Origin: Bacteroidales bacterium Bact_20
GTDB taxonomy: Bacteria > Bacteroidota > Bacteroidia > Bacteroidales > DTU049
Length of the DNA stretch: 9,162 bases
Direction: 5' to 3'
Assembly (NCBI GenBank): GCA_001603615.1
Contig: LUZL01000217.1
Coordinates: forward strand, 1 to 9,162
Position 1 is the first letter of the stretch. Every line of letters starts with the position of its first letter. This document shows, in pieces, positions 1 through 5,804 of this stretch. The translations under genes and the position numbers were made by a program. The notes under the pieces are model-generated. The model was not told the DNA's origin. It ran no database searches and saw nothing but the letters and a program-made list of their open reading frames with translations.

Positions 1-100
1 ATATTTTTTTGTATCAAAAAAATATATAATTATGCAATAATTAAATGCAAATAATTTTTTTGTATTAATAAAATGATGTATATTTGCTTCGTTAATAAAT
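1..100 (+). repeat. Upstream repeat A, copy 1
   Basis: This AT-rich stretch in front of the 160-aa gene is repeated in front of the SEFIR gene at about 841-942. Three exact blocks occur in the same order: TATCAAAAAAATATATAA (12-29 and 854-871), AAATGCAAA (43-51 and 887-895) and TTTTTTTGTAT (55-65 and 900-910). Spacing differs by only one or two bases. It holds the likely promoter of the following gene. Low complexity weakens the case, but collinearity of three blocks is hard to explain by composition alone. The left end may lie outside the window. Confidence 0.6.
59..86 (+). promoter_or_regulatory. Candidate Bacteroidota-type promoter for the 160-aa gene
   Basis: TATATTTG at 79-86 matches the Bacteroidota -7 consensus TAnnTTTG. 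A TTTG at 59-62 could serve as the -33 box, but the gap is 16 bases rather than the usual ~19. Transcription would start a few bases past 90, leaving a leader of about 40 bases. Confidence 0.45.
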
Positions 101-130
101 CAATTTAATCAACCAGATTGGAGGTAAAGT

Positions 131-613
131 ATGACAAATGAAGAAAGATTGTATGAGAATCTTAACATTAAAGATTTAAAAAAATTAAAAGAATTAGCAT
201 TAGAGGAACATGAAAATTTTTTTAAAAGAAATCCTCACCTGAAAGAGGCGTATTATGATTCGCTCATTGGTATATGCCTCTGTCAGGGTGCTGCTTCTCA
301 TTATCTTAATCCTAATGTTGGGATTAAAGATTTTGATATTTGGCATTTCTATAAAGAGAATAACAATATTCCCTTCCCATATAGAGGTCATAAAAGAATA
401 AAGGACGGTTATAAAGGTAAACCTCTTGACTTTCTTAAAAGAGTAATACCAAATGATATTTACAATTCAAATATCGGCAGTCCAGAACAAATAATTATGA
501 ATTATCTATTAGAAAAAAATACTAAAACCAAAACGCTTTTACTGAAGAAAGCTATTATTGGTCTTTATCCAGATGAGATATTTAATAAAATTTTATTTAA
601 AGGAGAGTTGTAA
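131..613 (+). CDS. Hypothetical protein with nucleotidyltransferase-like motifs
   Basis: A 160-residue soluble protein with no signal peptide or membrane segment. After a charged helical N-terminus (1-40) come CQGAASHYL (51-59), KDFDIWHFY (66-74), FPYR (82-85) and GKPLDFLKR (96-104). A small-residue turn, a DxD pair (Asp67/Asp69) and a later Asp in a hydrophobic strand (Asp100) are in the order expected of a minimal nucleotidyltransferase fold, and I recall uncharacterised proteins with the same QGAA/KDFD pattern. The fold assignment is inference, and no substrate can be named. The ATG at 131 is fixed by a clean GGAGG at 120-124, unusual in Bacteroidota and absent from its neighbours. GGAG at 602-605 sits eight bases before an ATG right after the stop, so a downstream partner may once have existed. 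Confidence 0.75.
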   Translation: MTNEERLYENLNIKDLKKLKELALEEHENFFKRNPHLKEAYYDSLIGICLCQGAASHYLNPNVGIKDFDIWHFYKENNNIPFPYRGHKRIKDGYKGKPLDFLKRVIPNDIYNSNIGSPEQIIMNYLLEKNTKTKTLLLKKAIIGLYPDEIFNKILFKGEL

Positions 614-676
614 ATGTATAGCCGTAACATAACAGCGGACATACGGCTATGCTTCGGCTCTGCCCAAATTTACTAA
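614..676 (+). pseudogene. 20-codon ORF stub coupled to the preceding gene
   Basis: An ATG follows the stop of the 160-aa gene directly and has GGAG at 602-605 as a well-spaced ribosome site. The reading frame runs only 20 codons (starting MYSRNITADI) and ends at TAA 674-676 inside the hairpin-rich region. The sequence has no recognisable domain. It may be the start of a lost co-translated gene, a leader peptide, or chance. Confidence 0.3.
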
Positions 677-709
677 AGTGAAGATTCGCCTAGCAGCAAA
701 CCGTTATTG
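618..709 (+). other. attC-like recombination-site candidate 1
   Basis: The region is far richer in G+C than its surroundings and starts five bases after the stop of the 160-aa gene. A perfect 9-bp inverted repeat ATAGCCGTA/TACGGCTAT lies at 618-626 and 642-650. Its loop begins a second, longer pairing: ATAAC at 629-633 against GTTAT at 703-707. Outer short arms resembling R''/R' boxes around a large imperfect hairpin are the layout of integron attC sites, but the R' box GTTATTG is a poor match to GTTRRRY. No integrase is in the window, so function is inferred from layout only. Confidence 0.35.
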
Positions 710-744
710 TCAATCGTTTTATTTTCCGATATATAATATTTACT
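691..744 (+). repeat. Cassette-end repeat B, copy 1
   Basis: Positions 702-744 match 2561-2603 at 35 of 43 positions by hand alignment. A shared core GTTTTATTTTCCGATA occurs at 716-731 and 2575-2590. With a one-base gap the match extends left through TAGCA and AAAC to 691 and 2551. One copy lies after the 160-aa gene and one after the SEFIR gene. Confidence 0.7.
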
Positions 745-840
745 TTTTAAGCAATATAGAATTGCAAAAAAGTGTGCGATTAAACTGTAAAAACATCCAT
801 AAATGGACGTTTGCAGAGCGTTTTATTTAAAATAGAAAAA

Positions 841-942
841 AAATATATTTTAATATCAAAAAAATATATAACTTTGTTATAAAATGAAATGCAAACAAGT
901 TTTTTTGTATAAAAAAAAGTTATATATATGTTGAGTAAATAA
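841..942 (+). repeat. Upstream repeat A, copy 2
   Basis: Second copy of the AT-rich upstream repeat described at 1-100, here ending about 35 bases before the SEFIR gene. The copy is diverged, with small indels, so the duplication is not recent. Confidence 0.6.
904..930 (+). promoter_or_regulatory. Weak promoter candidate for the SEFIR gene
   Basis: TTTG at 904-907 and TATATATG at 923-930 align with the TTTG and TATATTTG of the first A repeat, but the -7 box has lost one consensus T and spacing is 15. A better -7 match, TAACTTTG at 869-876, lies further up without a clear -33 box. Confidence 0.3.
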
Positions 943-975
943 GACGTTGTAGGCAATTAAAAAAAACACAACAAA

Positions 976-2424
976 ATGACAGAAACACCGAAAATATTTA
1001 TATCATACAGTTGGACAAATCCTGATCATGAAGATTGGGTTATTAACCTTGCAGAAAGATTGGTTTCAGATGGAGTTGATGTTGTAATTGACAAATGGAA
1101 TTTAAAAGAGGGTCAAGACAAATTCAACTTTATGGAGACTATGGTCAAATCGAAGGATATCCAAAAAGTTCTAATAATCCTTGACAAGAAATATTCAGAA
1201 AAAGCAGAACAGAGAGCTGGTGGAGTTGGCACTGAAACCCAAATAATAAGTCCTAAAATCTACGGTGACGTATCACAAGAAAAATTCATTCCAATTGTTT
1301 CAGAGAAAGATGAAAATGGAAACGCATATGTCCCAACTTACCTTGAAGGGAGGATTTATATAGACCTTTCCGAACAAGATAAATTTGAAGAAAATTACGA
1401 GTCATTATTAAGAAATATTTATCAAAGACCAGCATATAGTAAGCCCAAATTAGGGAAAGCACCTACATACCTTTTTGAAGAAACACCAATGACTCACAAA
1501 ACTTCAAGCATTCTTAGAAGTTTTGATAACCAAATTTCAAAATCGCCAAGGCGAATTAATTCAATTGTCAGGGAATTCCTTGACGATTTCTTTGATGACC
1601 TAAAAGGGTATTCTGCTAATGTTGTTCCGACAAGGGATATAATTGCTTTTGGCAAGGCGATTCACGACAATATTGTTTCATACACATCATTGAGAAATGA
1701 CTATGTAGCATTTCTTGACAAACTATTGAAAAGTGAAATTGAATTTGATATAGATATATTTATTAGATTCTTTGAAAAGCTACCAATACTTAAATACCCA
1801 CAAGATGGTAGGAGTAGTTGGTCACCAAGTGAATTTGACAATTTTAGATTTTTCATTCATGAGATATTTCTTTACACAATAGCTATTGGACTGAAAAATG
1901 AAAAATACAAGTTTCTTGAAGAAATATTATACTCTGGTTATTTCTTTCAAGACAGATATGATTATAAAAAAGAAGCTCAAAGGTTTAATAAACTATACAA
2001 TAATGTGAATATATTTGACCAATACTACAAGCAAACATATTCAAAGGACTACTTCAGTCCTATGGCAGACCTAATAATAAAGCGATTGCCTGAAAATGTG
2101 AACTTAGATGAGATAATAAATGCTGATTTACTAATTTATTACGTTGCCTCTTTAGAAAACCTTCATTGGTTTCCCATAACTTATGTTTACAGAACAAGAG
2201 ATAACGGTAAATTTGAAGTAATATCTAGACTTGTATCATTAAGACACTTTGAAAAAGTAAAAGTTCTTTTTAATGTTAATTCTGTAAAAGAGTTACAAGA
2301 CAAGCTTCTAGCTTTTAAAGAAGCAGACAAAAATCAAAATGGGATTGGGTATTCCCGTTCATTTGATAAAGTAATTCCTATTTACAATCTTATAGAAATT
2401 GAAAAAATTGGAACAATAAGATAA
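976..2424 (+). CDS. SEFIR/TIR-domain protein, putative defence or signalling protein
   Basis: A 482-residue soluble protein. Its N-terminal ~150 residues read as a SEFIR domain of the TIR superfamily: box-1 strand KIFISYSW (6-13), strand and turn DVVIDKWNLKEGQD (35-48), strand KVLIILDKKY (64-73), the conserved loop GGVGTETQII (82-91), strand KFIPIV (103-108) and IYIDLS (127-132). Residues ~170-482 form a mostly helical domain I do not recognise, with no transmembrane segment. Bacterial TIR relatives often hydrolyse NAD or sense infection in phage defence. Whether this SEFIR has NADase activity is unknown; Glu87 in the GTET loop is only a candidate. The ATG at 976 lies in an A-rich leader without a Shine-Dalgarno, normal for Bacteroidota. 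It lies between two B repeats with its own repeat-borne upstream region, suggesting a mobile single-gene cassette. Confidence 0.85.
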   Translation: MTETPKIFISYSWTNPDHEDWVINLAERLVSDGVDVVIDKWNLKEGQDKFNFMETMVKSKDIQKVLIILDKKYSEKAEQRAGGVGTETQIISPKIYGDVSQEKFIPIVSEKDENGNAYVPTYLEGRIYIDLSEQDKFEENYESLLRNIYQRPAYSKPKLGKAPTYLFEETPMTHKTSSILRSFDNQISKSPRRINSIVREFLDDFFDDLKGYSANVVPTRDIIAFGKAIHDNIVSYTSLRNDYVAFLDKLLKSEIEFDIDIFIRFFEKLPILKYPQDGRSSWSPSEFDNFRFFIHEIFLYTIAIGLKNEKYKFLEEILYSGYFFQDRYDYKKEAQRFNKLYNNVNIFDQYYKQTYSKDYFSPMADLIIKRLPENVNLDEIINADLLIYYVASLENLHWFPITYVYRTRDNGKFEVISRLVSLRHFEKVKVLFNVNSVKELQDKLLAFKEADKNQNGIGYSRSFDKVIPIYNLIEIEKIGTIR

Positions 2425-2431
2425 AATATAT

Positions 2432-2567
2432 ACGACCACCAACACATTGTATATTGTATGCGAGTTTCAGTGGTTTTTGAACGTTAGTGGTTCGTAAAAA
2501 AAGTCGGTGTAAACTGATAAGTTACTGATTAGAACTCCCGCACGATACCATAGCATAAAACATTATG
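2432..2567 (+). other. attC-like recombination-site candidate 2
   Basis: Directly behind the SEFIR stop, ACGACCACCAAC (2432-2443) pairs with GTTAGTGGTTCGT (2483-2495), with one extra base and one mismatch. The 55 bases between the outer CCAC/GTGG ends are close to a short attC (59-base element), and GTTAGTG resembles an R' box. A second, longer pairing, GTATGCGAGTT (2456-2466) against AACTCCCGCACGATAC (2533-2548), would place the right end at the TTAT of repeat B instead. The two alternatives cannot be decided by eye. A plain transcription terminator is less likely, as there is no T-run after the stem. Confidence 0.4.
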
Positions 2568-2603
2568 GGCAATTGTTTTATTTTCCGATAAACAATACTT
2601 ACA
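2551..2603 (+). repeat. Cassette-end repeat B, copy 2
   Basis: Counterpart of 691-744 and in the same orientation; together they bracket about 1.86 kb with the SEFIR gene. Eight mismatches in the 43 ungapped positions show an old duplication or members of a repeat family, not a fresh target-site duplication. Confidence 0.7.
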
Positions 2604-2687
2604 CATTTTAAAAAAAATTTGAATTATTTTTCAAACTTTGAATTCTTTAATTATTAAAAATATTTAATTTTATAGAAAATCAAAGGT

Positions 2688-3026
2688 ATGTCTAAAATAA
2701 ATGAAAAAATAAACCAGCAAAATAATAATGAATTTCATTCTGCTATCACTCGTGGCGGCTCAATATTAACTCCTGACAGACTCATAATAACTAATGATGA
2801 AGTAATATATAAAAAGCGCAACAAATACCTGATAAATGTAGATACTATCACTATGCCAATAGCTAATATTTCTTCTGTTAAGTTAGATACCAGCATAATA
2901 GGTACAGATATAATAATTACATCCTATGGCGAAGCTAAGATAGTATGCAAAAACTTTACTAAATCTGATGCTAAAAAGATAAGGGAATTGATAATGGAAA
3001 GAATGTCAAAAATACATAAAAGATAA
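2688..3026 (+). CDS. Small PH-like domain protein, hypothetical
   Basis: A 112-residue protein without signal peptide or membrane segment. After a polar N-terminus (1-22) come alternating beta-strand-like segments (DRLIITNDEVIYKKR, INVDTITMPIANISSVKLD, IIITSYGEAKIVCKNF), closing with a basic helix (KKIRELIMERMSKIHKR). This strand-rich core with a C-terminal helix, including the 'I/V-x-x-I-SSV' segment, resembles bacterial PH domain proteins (bPH type). The match is by pattern only. The ATG at 2688 has a short AAAGG just upstream. It stands alone between repeat B and a non-coding gap, so context gives no role; it could be the next cassette of the array. Confidence 0.6.
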   Translation: MSKINEKINQQNNNEFHSAITRGGSILTPDRLIITNDEVIYKKRNKYLINVDTITMPIANISSVKLDTSIIGTDIIITSYGEAKIVCKNFTKSDAKKIRELIMERMSKIHKR

Positions 3027-3323
3027 TAGGTAACAAAGAAAAAGGATGATTGTGTGAACTGTAGAGTATGAGTATTTGATAAATGGATGCTTGTTTTAAT
3101 AGAAAAAATAAAATTAATGACTCTACTCTGAATTAATAGTTTTAATCTCTATACTTAGCATTAGCATTTGATAAATATTTTTACTTTTTTTATCAGCTAC
3201 ACAAAAAAAGTAACAAAAAAAAGCACCGCGGGGGAAATGATTTGATAAAACTTAATTACAACATTTAATTTGAAAAAAGATATAAACATTTCATAATTAC
3301 TAAACTTAATTATTTAATGTTAT
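3027..3323. other. Intergenic region between convergent genes
   Basis: No gene is seen in these 297 bases. The main structure is a perfect 11-bp inverted repeat, TTACTTTTTTT/AAAAAAAGTAA (3181-3191 and 3203-3213), followed by a small GC patch CACCGCGGGGG (3224-3234). The rest is AT-rich. Confidence 0.6.
3181..3213. terminator. Possible bidirectional terminator hairpin
   Basis: An 11-bp perfect stem with an 11-base loop (3192-3202) sits between two genes that point at each other. Both strands carry T-runs in the stem. The stem has only two G:C pairs, so it would be weak, and it lies over 100 bases from each stop codon. Confidence 0.3.
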
Positions 3324-4187
3324 TCATTCTAGCATTTTACCGTTTTTATATTCAACTTTTTGTATAATATTACCGTTTTTATCATAATATAAAATATAGC
3401 CATTTACTGGTAAAGTATTATATACGAAATAACTACTGCCATCTTCAGATATGGTAAATCCACATGATATTTTATCTGGTTCATTATTATAAACTATTTT
3501 TTCATTTAATATAATGTTCTCATATTTTTCTATCCATAGTATTTCACCTTCTTCAAATGCAATTTTCCTTGTTAATTCACCATTATGATTATATTCATAT
3601 ACCATCGCTCTACCATGCAAAAGACTCCCTTCAATACGTCTGAATTGATTCCCATTTGAATAAAATTCTATCCATCCTATTAATGTATCATTTTTATAAT
3701 TGTCTATCCTCATTAAATAACAAATTGGATTTTTTTTCACATAATATTTACCCATAGTTATTTGAATTCCATCTAATTTACCATTATTATAATTATTATA
3801 AAATTTTAATGGAGCTCCATTATGTATAAAACCTTGTAATCCATTTAATACACCATTTTTATAATTTTTTATTTCTGATAAACTACTATTTTCATCTAAA
3901 AATTTCAAATACTCATAAAATTCACCATGTTTTAAATTATTTTTATATGTACCTATCATAATAATATTATTTATATCTTTCTTTGCACTATCACAACGTG
4001 TTAAATTATATAAATAATATGTGCCATCTGGTAATGTATCCTTTAATTCTACTTTAAATTCACCAGCAGATATTGGCAATTTTTTATTTTTTATATATAA
4101 ACTATCATCTATGTATACATCTATTTTTTGACAAAAAATATTTGTAATTTGTATTATTAATACTGTTATAAAAATAATGATTTTCAT
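3324..4187 (-). CDS. Exported MORN-repeat (YwqK-type) protein, putative immunity protein
   Basis: About 287 residues. The ATG at 4187 is preferred over an upstream TTG at 4238 because it gives a clean signal peptide (MKIIIFITVLIIQITNIFCQ) and because the longer form would overlap the Rhs remnant. The body has several degenerate MORN-variant repeats of the form 'YKNG-x-L-x-G-x-x-x-x-Y-x-x-NG': around KNNLKHGEFYEY, YKNGVLNGLQGF, NNGKLDGIQ, YKNDTLIGWIEFYSNG, LLHGRAMVYEYNHNG and YYDKNGNIIQKVEYKNGKML. Such Bacteroidota proteins are often annotated as YwqK-family antitoxins because they follow toxin genes. Here it begins 14 bases after the end of a broken Rhs tip on the same strand, the place of an immunity gene. 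The signal peptide suggests periplasmic action. Immunity is inferred from context; the toxin is missing. Confidence 0.75.
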   Translation of the reverse strand: MKIIIFITVLIIQITNIFCQKIDVYIDDSLYIKNKKLPISAGEFKVELKDTLPDGTYYLYNLTRCDSAKKDINNIIMIGTYKNNLKHGEFYEYLKFLDENSSLSEIKNYKNGVLNGLQGFIHNGAPLKFYNNYNNGKLDGIQITMGKYYVKKNPICYLMRIDNYKNDTLIGWIEFYSNGNQFRRIEGSLLHGRAMVYEYNHNGELTRKIAFEEGEILWIEKYENIILNEKIVYNNEPDKISCGFTISEDGSSYFVYNTLPVNGYILYYDKNGNIIQKVEYKNGKMLE

Positions 4188-4200
4188 ATTTATTTCTTTT

Positions 4201-4488
4201 TTAATACATATCACCACAAATAGTGCTTTTCTTTCCAATTATTTCACATGTATTTGTTTTTATATTAAATTCATATATTAATATCTCATTCGGATCTATA
4301 AGTACTACTTAATTCCCAACACAATACATATATGCACTCCTGCTCAGATACTTATCGCTCATCGGATCCACGCTCAGCCACACACTTAGATCGCTATCAT
4401 AGTACCTTGCCCCGAAATAAGTATAGCTGGTCTCATTGTCTAATTCTCTATAATTTGAGTATTGATATTTATTATCTAAACAAAACAT
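4201..4488 (-). pseudogene. Rhs repeat-associated core tip, broken, toxin domain missing
   Basis: Read from 4488 down, the frame gives RELDNETSYTYFGARYYDSD, then LSVWLSVDPMSDKYLSRSAY and MYCVGN, a clear match to the Rhs-associated core end (usually ELDxETGLxYFGARYY...DPM...NPVxxxDPNG). A TAA at 4309-4311 replaces the usual Pro of 'GNPV'. In the same frame the family sequence then resumes as VVLIDPNE, followed by a short tail IYEFNIKTNTCEIIGK and a stop at 4201-4203. The thousands of upstream Rhs/YD residues are absent, as is any toxin domain. The first ~13 residues are not Rhs-like and the start overlaps the end of the preceding gene by 17 bases, so the junction is a recombination scar. A 120-base stretch is about 46% G+C by hand count, far above its surroundings. 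Confidence 0.88.
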
Positions 4489-5128
4489 ATGGCTTATTTA
4501 GTGTTTTACATTTGCAACTATCATAAATTTTTAATTGATTATCATCTGTGTAAATATAACATTTGGGTAGTGAATCACTTAGTTGAAAACCATCTTTTGT
4601 TAATTCAAAAATATTTAAGCAATAAGCTATATTATCATTATTATCAATCTCATTGTAATCATAAATATTCAATAAAAATTTATTATCTTTTACATACAAT
4701 AAATTAATACCTCCATAGAATGAATTGTATGATAAAACCTTGAAGTTTTTATCTAAAAAAATCAGACTTACATTAATTATATTCGCACTTAGGCCAACAG
4801 CTCCCACTATATAACTCTCAAGAGCCAGTATTTTCCCAAATCCATTTAAATTTAATAAATATGCACCTGTTAAATATGGAGGAATAATATAAAAATCTAA
4901 TTTAACTTTATTTTTGTCTGGTAAAATGAGATATGTTGCACTACTAGAATCATTAATAAGTTTTATGCTCCTAACATTATCTAAATATATTGAATATCCC
5001 CCATCTATTTCTTTTATCTTTAACGTGTCTTTTTTTATAGGGATTATAGGATTATCAAAATAATTTGTAATGTAAGTGTTACTTATTAAATTAAAAATAA
5101 AAAATAAATTAAAAATACATTTTATCAT
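4472..5128 (-). CDS. Hypothetical secreted protein next to Rhs remnant
   Basis: About 218 residues from the ATG at 5128; an in-frame TTG at 5143 would add five residues but disturbs the signal-peptide layout. The N-terminus MIKCIFNLFFIFNLIS is a signal peptide or membrane anchor. The remainder is rich in beta-prone segments (YSIYLDNVRSIKLI, KVKLDFYIIPPYL, INVSLIFLDKNFKVLSY), with an aromatic/Asn-rich character and a Cys pair CKC near the end. I recognise no family. Its 3' end overlaps the start of the Rhs remnant. Position upstream of a stray Rhs tip, export signal and lack of known domain fit an orphan immunity protein left from an earlier toxin exchange; that role is inference. Confidence 0.6.
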   Translation of the reverse strand: MIKCIFNLFFIFNLISNTYITNYFDNPIIPIKKDTLKIKEIDGGYSIYLDNVRSIKLINDSSSATYLILPDKNKVKLDFYIIPPYLTGAYLLNLNGFGKILALESYIVGAVGLSANIINVSLIFLDKNFKVLSYNSFYGGINLLYVKDNKFLLNIYDYNEIDNNDNIAYCLNIFELTKDGFQLSDSLPKCYIYTDDNQLKIYDSCKCKTLNKPYVLFR

Positions 5129-5152
5129 ATATTTAAAACACAATTATTTGAA

Positions 5153-5160
5153 CAAATTTA
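5153..5160 (-). promoter_or_regulatory. -7 box candidate for the 218-aa gene
   Basis: On the minus strand this reads TAAATTTG, matching TAnnTTTG, 24 bases before the ATG at 5128. No TTTG is seen ~19 bases further up, so only half the promoter is supported. Confidence 0.35.
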
Positions 5161-5255
5161 CTCATTTTTATAAAAATATCTTCATAATTTTGTATATCTT
5201 TCTACTATATTTTCACAATTTTTAAATATATATATATAGGAATTCATTACTTAAT

Positions 5256-5672
5256 TTATCCCACTCCTTGTGTTAACATAATTTTGGGCATTATATAAAT
5301 ATAATAAAAATCAATATTTGAATTTTTTTTGTCAAAAATCACTTTACTATCATATACCCCTGAACATTTATTTATATATTTTTTTTGATAAAGTTTGTCA
5401 ATTTTATATTTAGAAATTATAATATATTGTTTATTGAAATTTATTTCAGGTAAAATATATCCAGATTCTTTCCAATTTTTTCTTTGTTGTTCGTTACTAA
5501 TAATTACCCAATCATTTAAATAAAAATAATTATCAAAATTAGAATTTTTATTATCATATTGATATGATCCAATATAATTTAATTCTATTCTTTTTATAAA
5601 TAAAAAATTTTTCATTATTATAAAAATAATAATAGATGCAAAAATCAACAAAAATACATATATTTTCTTCAT
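5256..5672 (-). CDS. Hypothetical membrane-anchored protein
   Basis: A 138-residue protein with one N-terminal membrane segment (about residues 4-29, IYVFLLIFASIIIFIIMKNFLFI) and a lysine- and aromatic-rich soluble part. A segment 'NDWVIISNEQQRKNWKESG...EINFNKQYIIISKY' has the look of a small beta-rich domain in which a residue pair W/K is followed by 'INF-x-K-x-Y-I-I'. This recalls PrcB-like proteins but is too weak to name. It ends MPKIMLTQGVG. It is first in the minus-strand set leading to the Rhs remnant and MORN protein and has its own promoter. An immunity role is possible by context; function is unknown. Confidence 0.6.
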   Translation of the reverse strand: MKKIYVFLLIFASIIIFIIMKNFLFIKRIELNYIGSYQYDNKNSNFDNYFYLNDWVIISNEQQRKNWKESGYILPEINFNKQYIIISKYKIDKLYQKKYINKCSGVYDSKVIFDKKNSNIDFYYIYIMPKIMLTQGVG

Positions 5673-5689
5673 ATTTCTTTAAAATTTTA

Positions 5690-5720
5690 CAAATATATAT
5701 TGATTCTTTTAATATTTAAA
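5690..5720 (-). promoter_or_regulatory. Promoter for the minus-strand gene set
   Basis: The minus strand reads TATATTTG at 5697-5690 (exact TAnnTTTG), with TTTA at 5720-5717 exactly 19 bases upstream, one base off the TTTG -33 box. The ATG of the 138-aa gene is 17 bases downstream, giving a very short leader. Confidence 0.55.
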
Positions 5721-5804
5721 AAAGATGTTGTAATGATACATAAAAAATAAAAATAATGAGAGCTAAAGAACAAATACAATAATTATTCAAGCAGTTGCAT
5801 ATAT

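Larger units (their letters stand above)
614..975. other. Intergenic region: hairpins, end repeat and promoter repeat
   Basis: This 362-base gap holds, in order, a 20-codon stub, a GC-richer inverted-repeat region (618-709), end repeat B (691-744), a small hairpin (AAACATCCAT 791-800 against ATGGACGTTT 803-812, one mismatch) and upstream repeat A copy 2 (about 841-942). No tRNA, rRNA or longer coding frame is visible. Confidence 0.7.
2425..2687. other. Intergenic region: hairpin region and end repeat
   Basis: Contains the inverted-repeat region 2432-2550 and repeat B copy 2 (2551-2603), then an AT-rich leader to the PH-like gene. No coding frame or RNA gene is recognised, and no consensus promoter is seen. 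Confidence 0.6.

Noticed and set aside
200..391. 63-codon minus-strand ORF inside the 160-aa gene
   Set aside because: Antisense shadow of a gene with a good ribosome site and protein-like motifs.
791..812. Terminator at the AAACATCCAT/ATGGACGTTT hairpin
   Set aside because: On the plus strand the stem has an A/C mismatch and no T-run; on the minus strand no gene ends nearby.
841..942. CRISPR-like or tandem repeat array in the AT-rich leaders
   Set aside because: Only two distant copies of repeat A exist, with a gene between and no regular spacers; there is no CRISPR.
691..2603. Composite transposon with B repeats as terminal repeats
   Set aside because: The B copies are in direct orientation and diverged, with no transposase between them; a cassette-type module fits better.
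4188..4238. Extended TTG start for the MORN protein
   Set aside because: It would overlap the Rhs remnant and bury the signal peptide behind 17 extra residues; the ATG at 4187 is better.
4332..4526. 64-codon plus-strand ORF across the Rhs remnant
   Set aside because: The minus-strand frame gives an unmistakable Rhs core; this frame is its shadow. The ORF at 4489-4707 is likewise antisense to the 218-aa gene.
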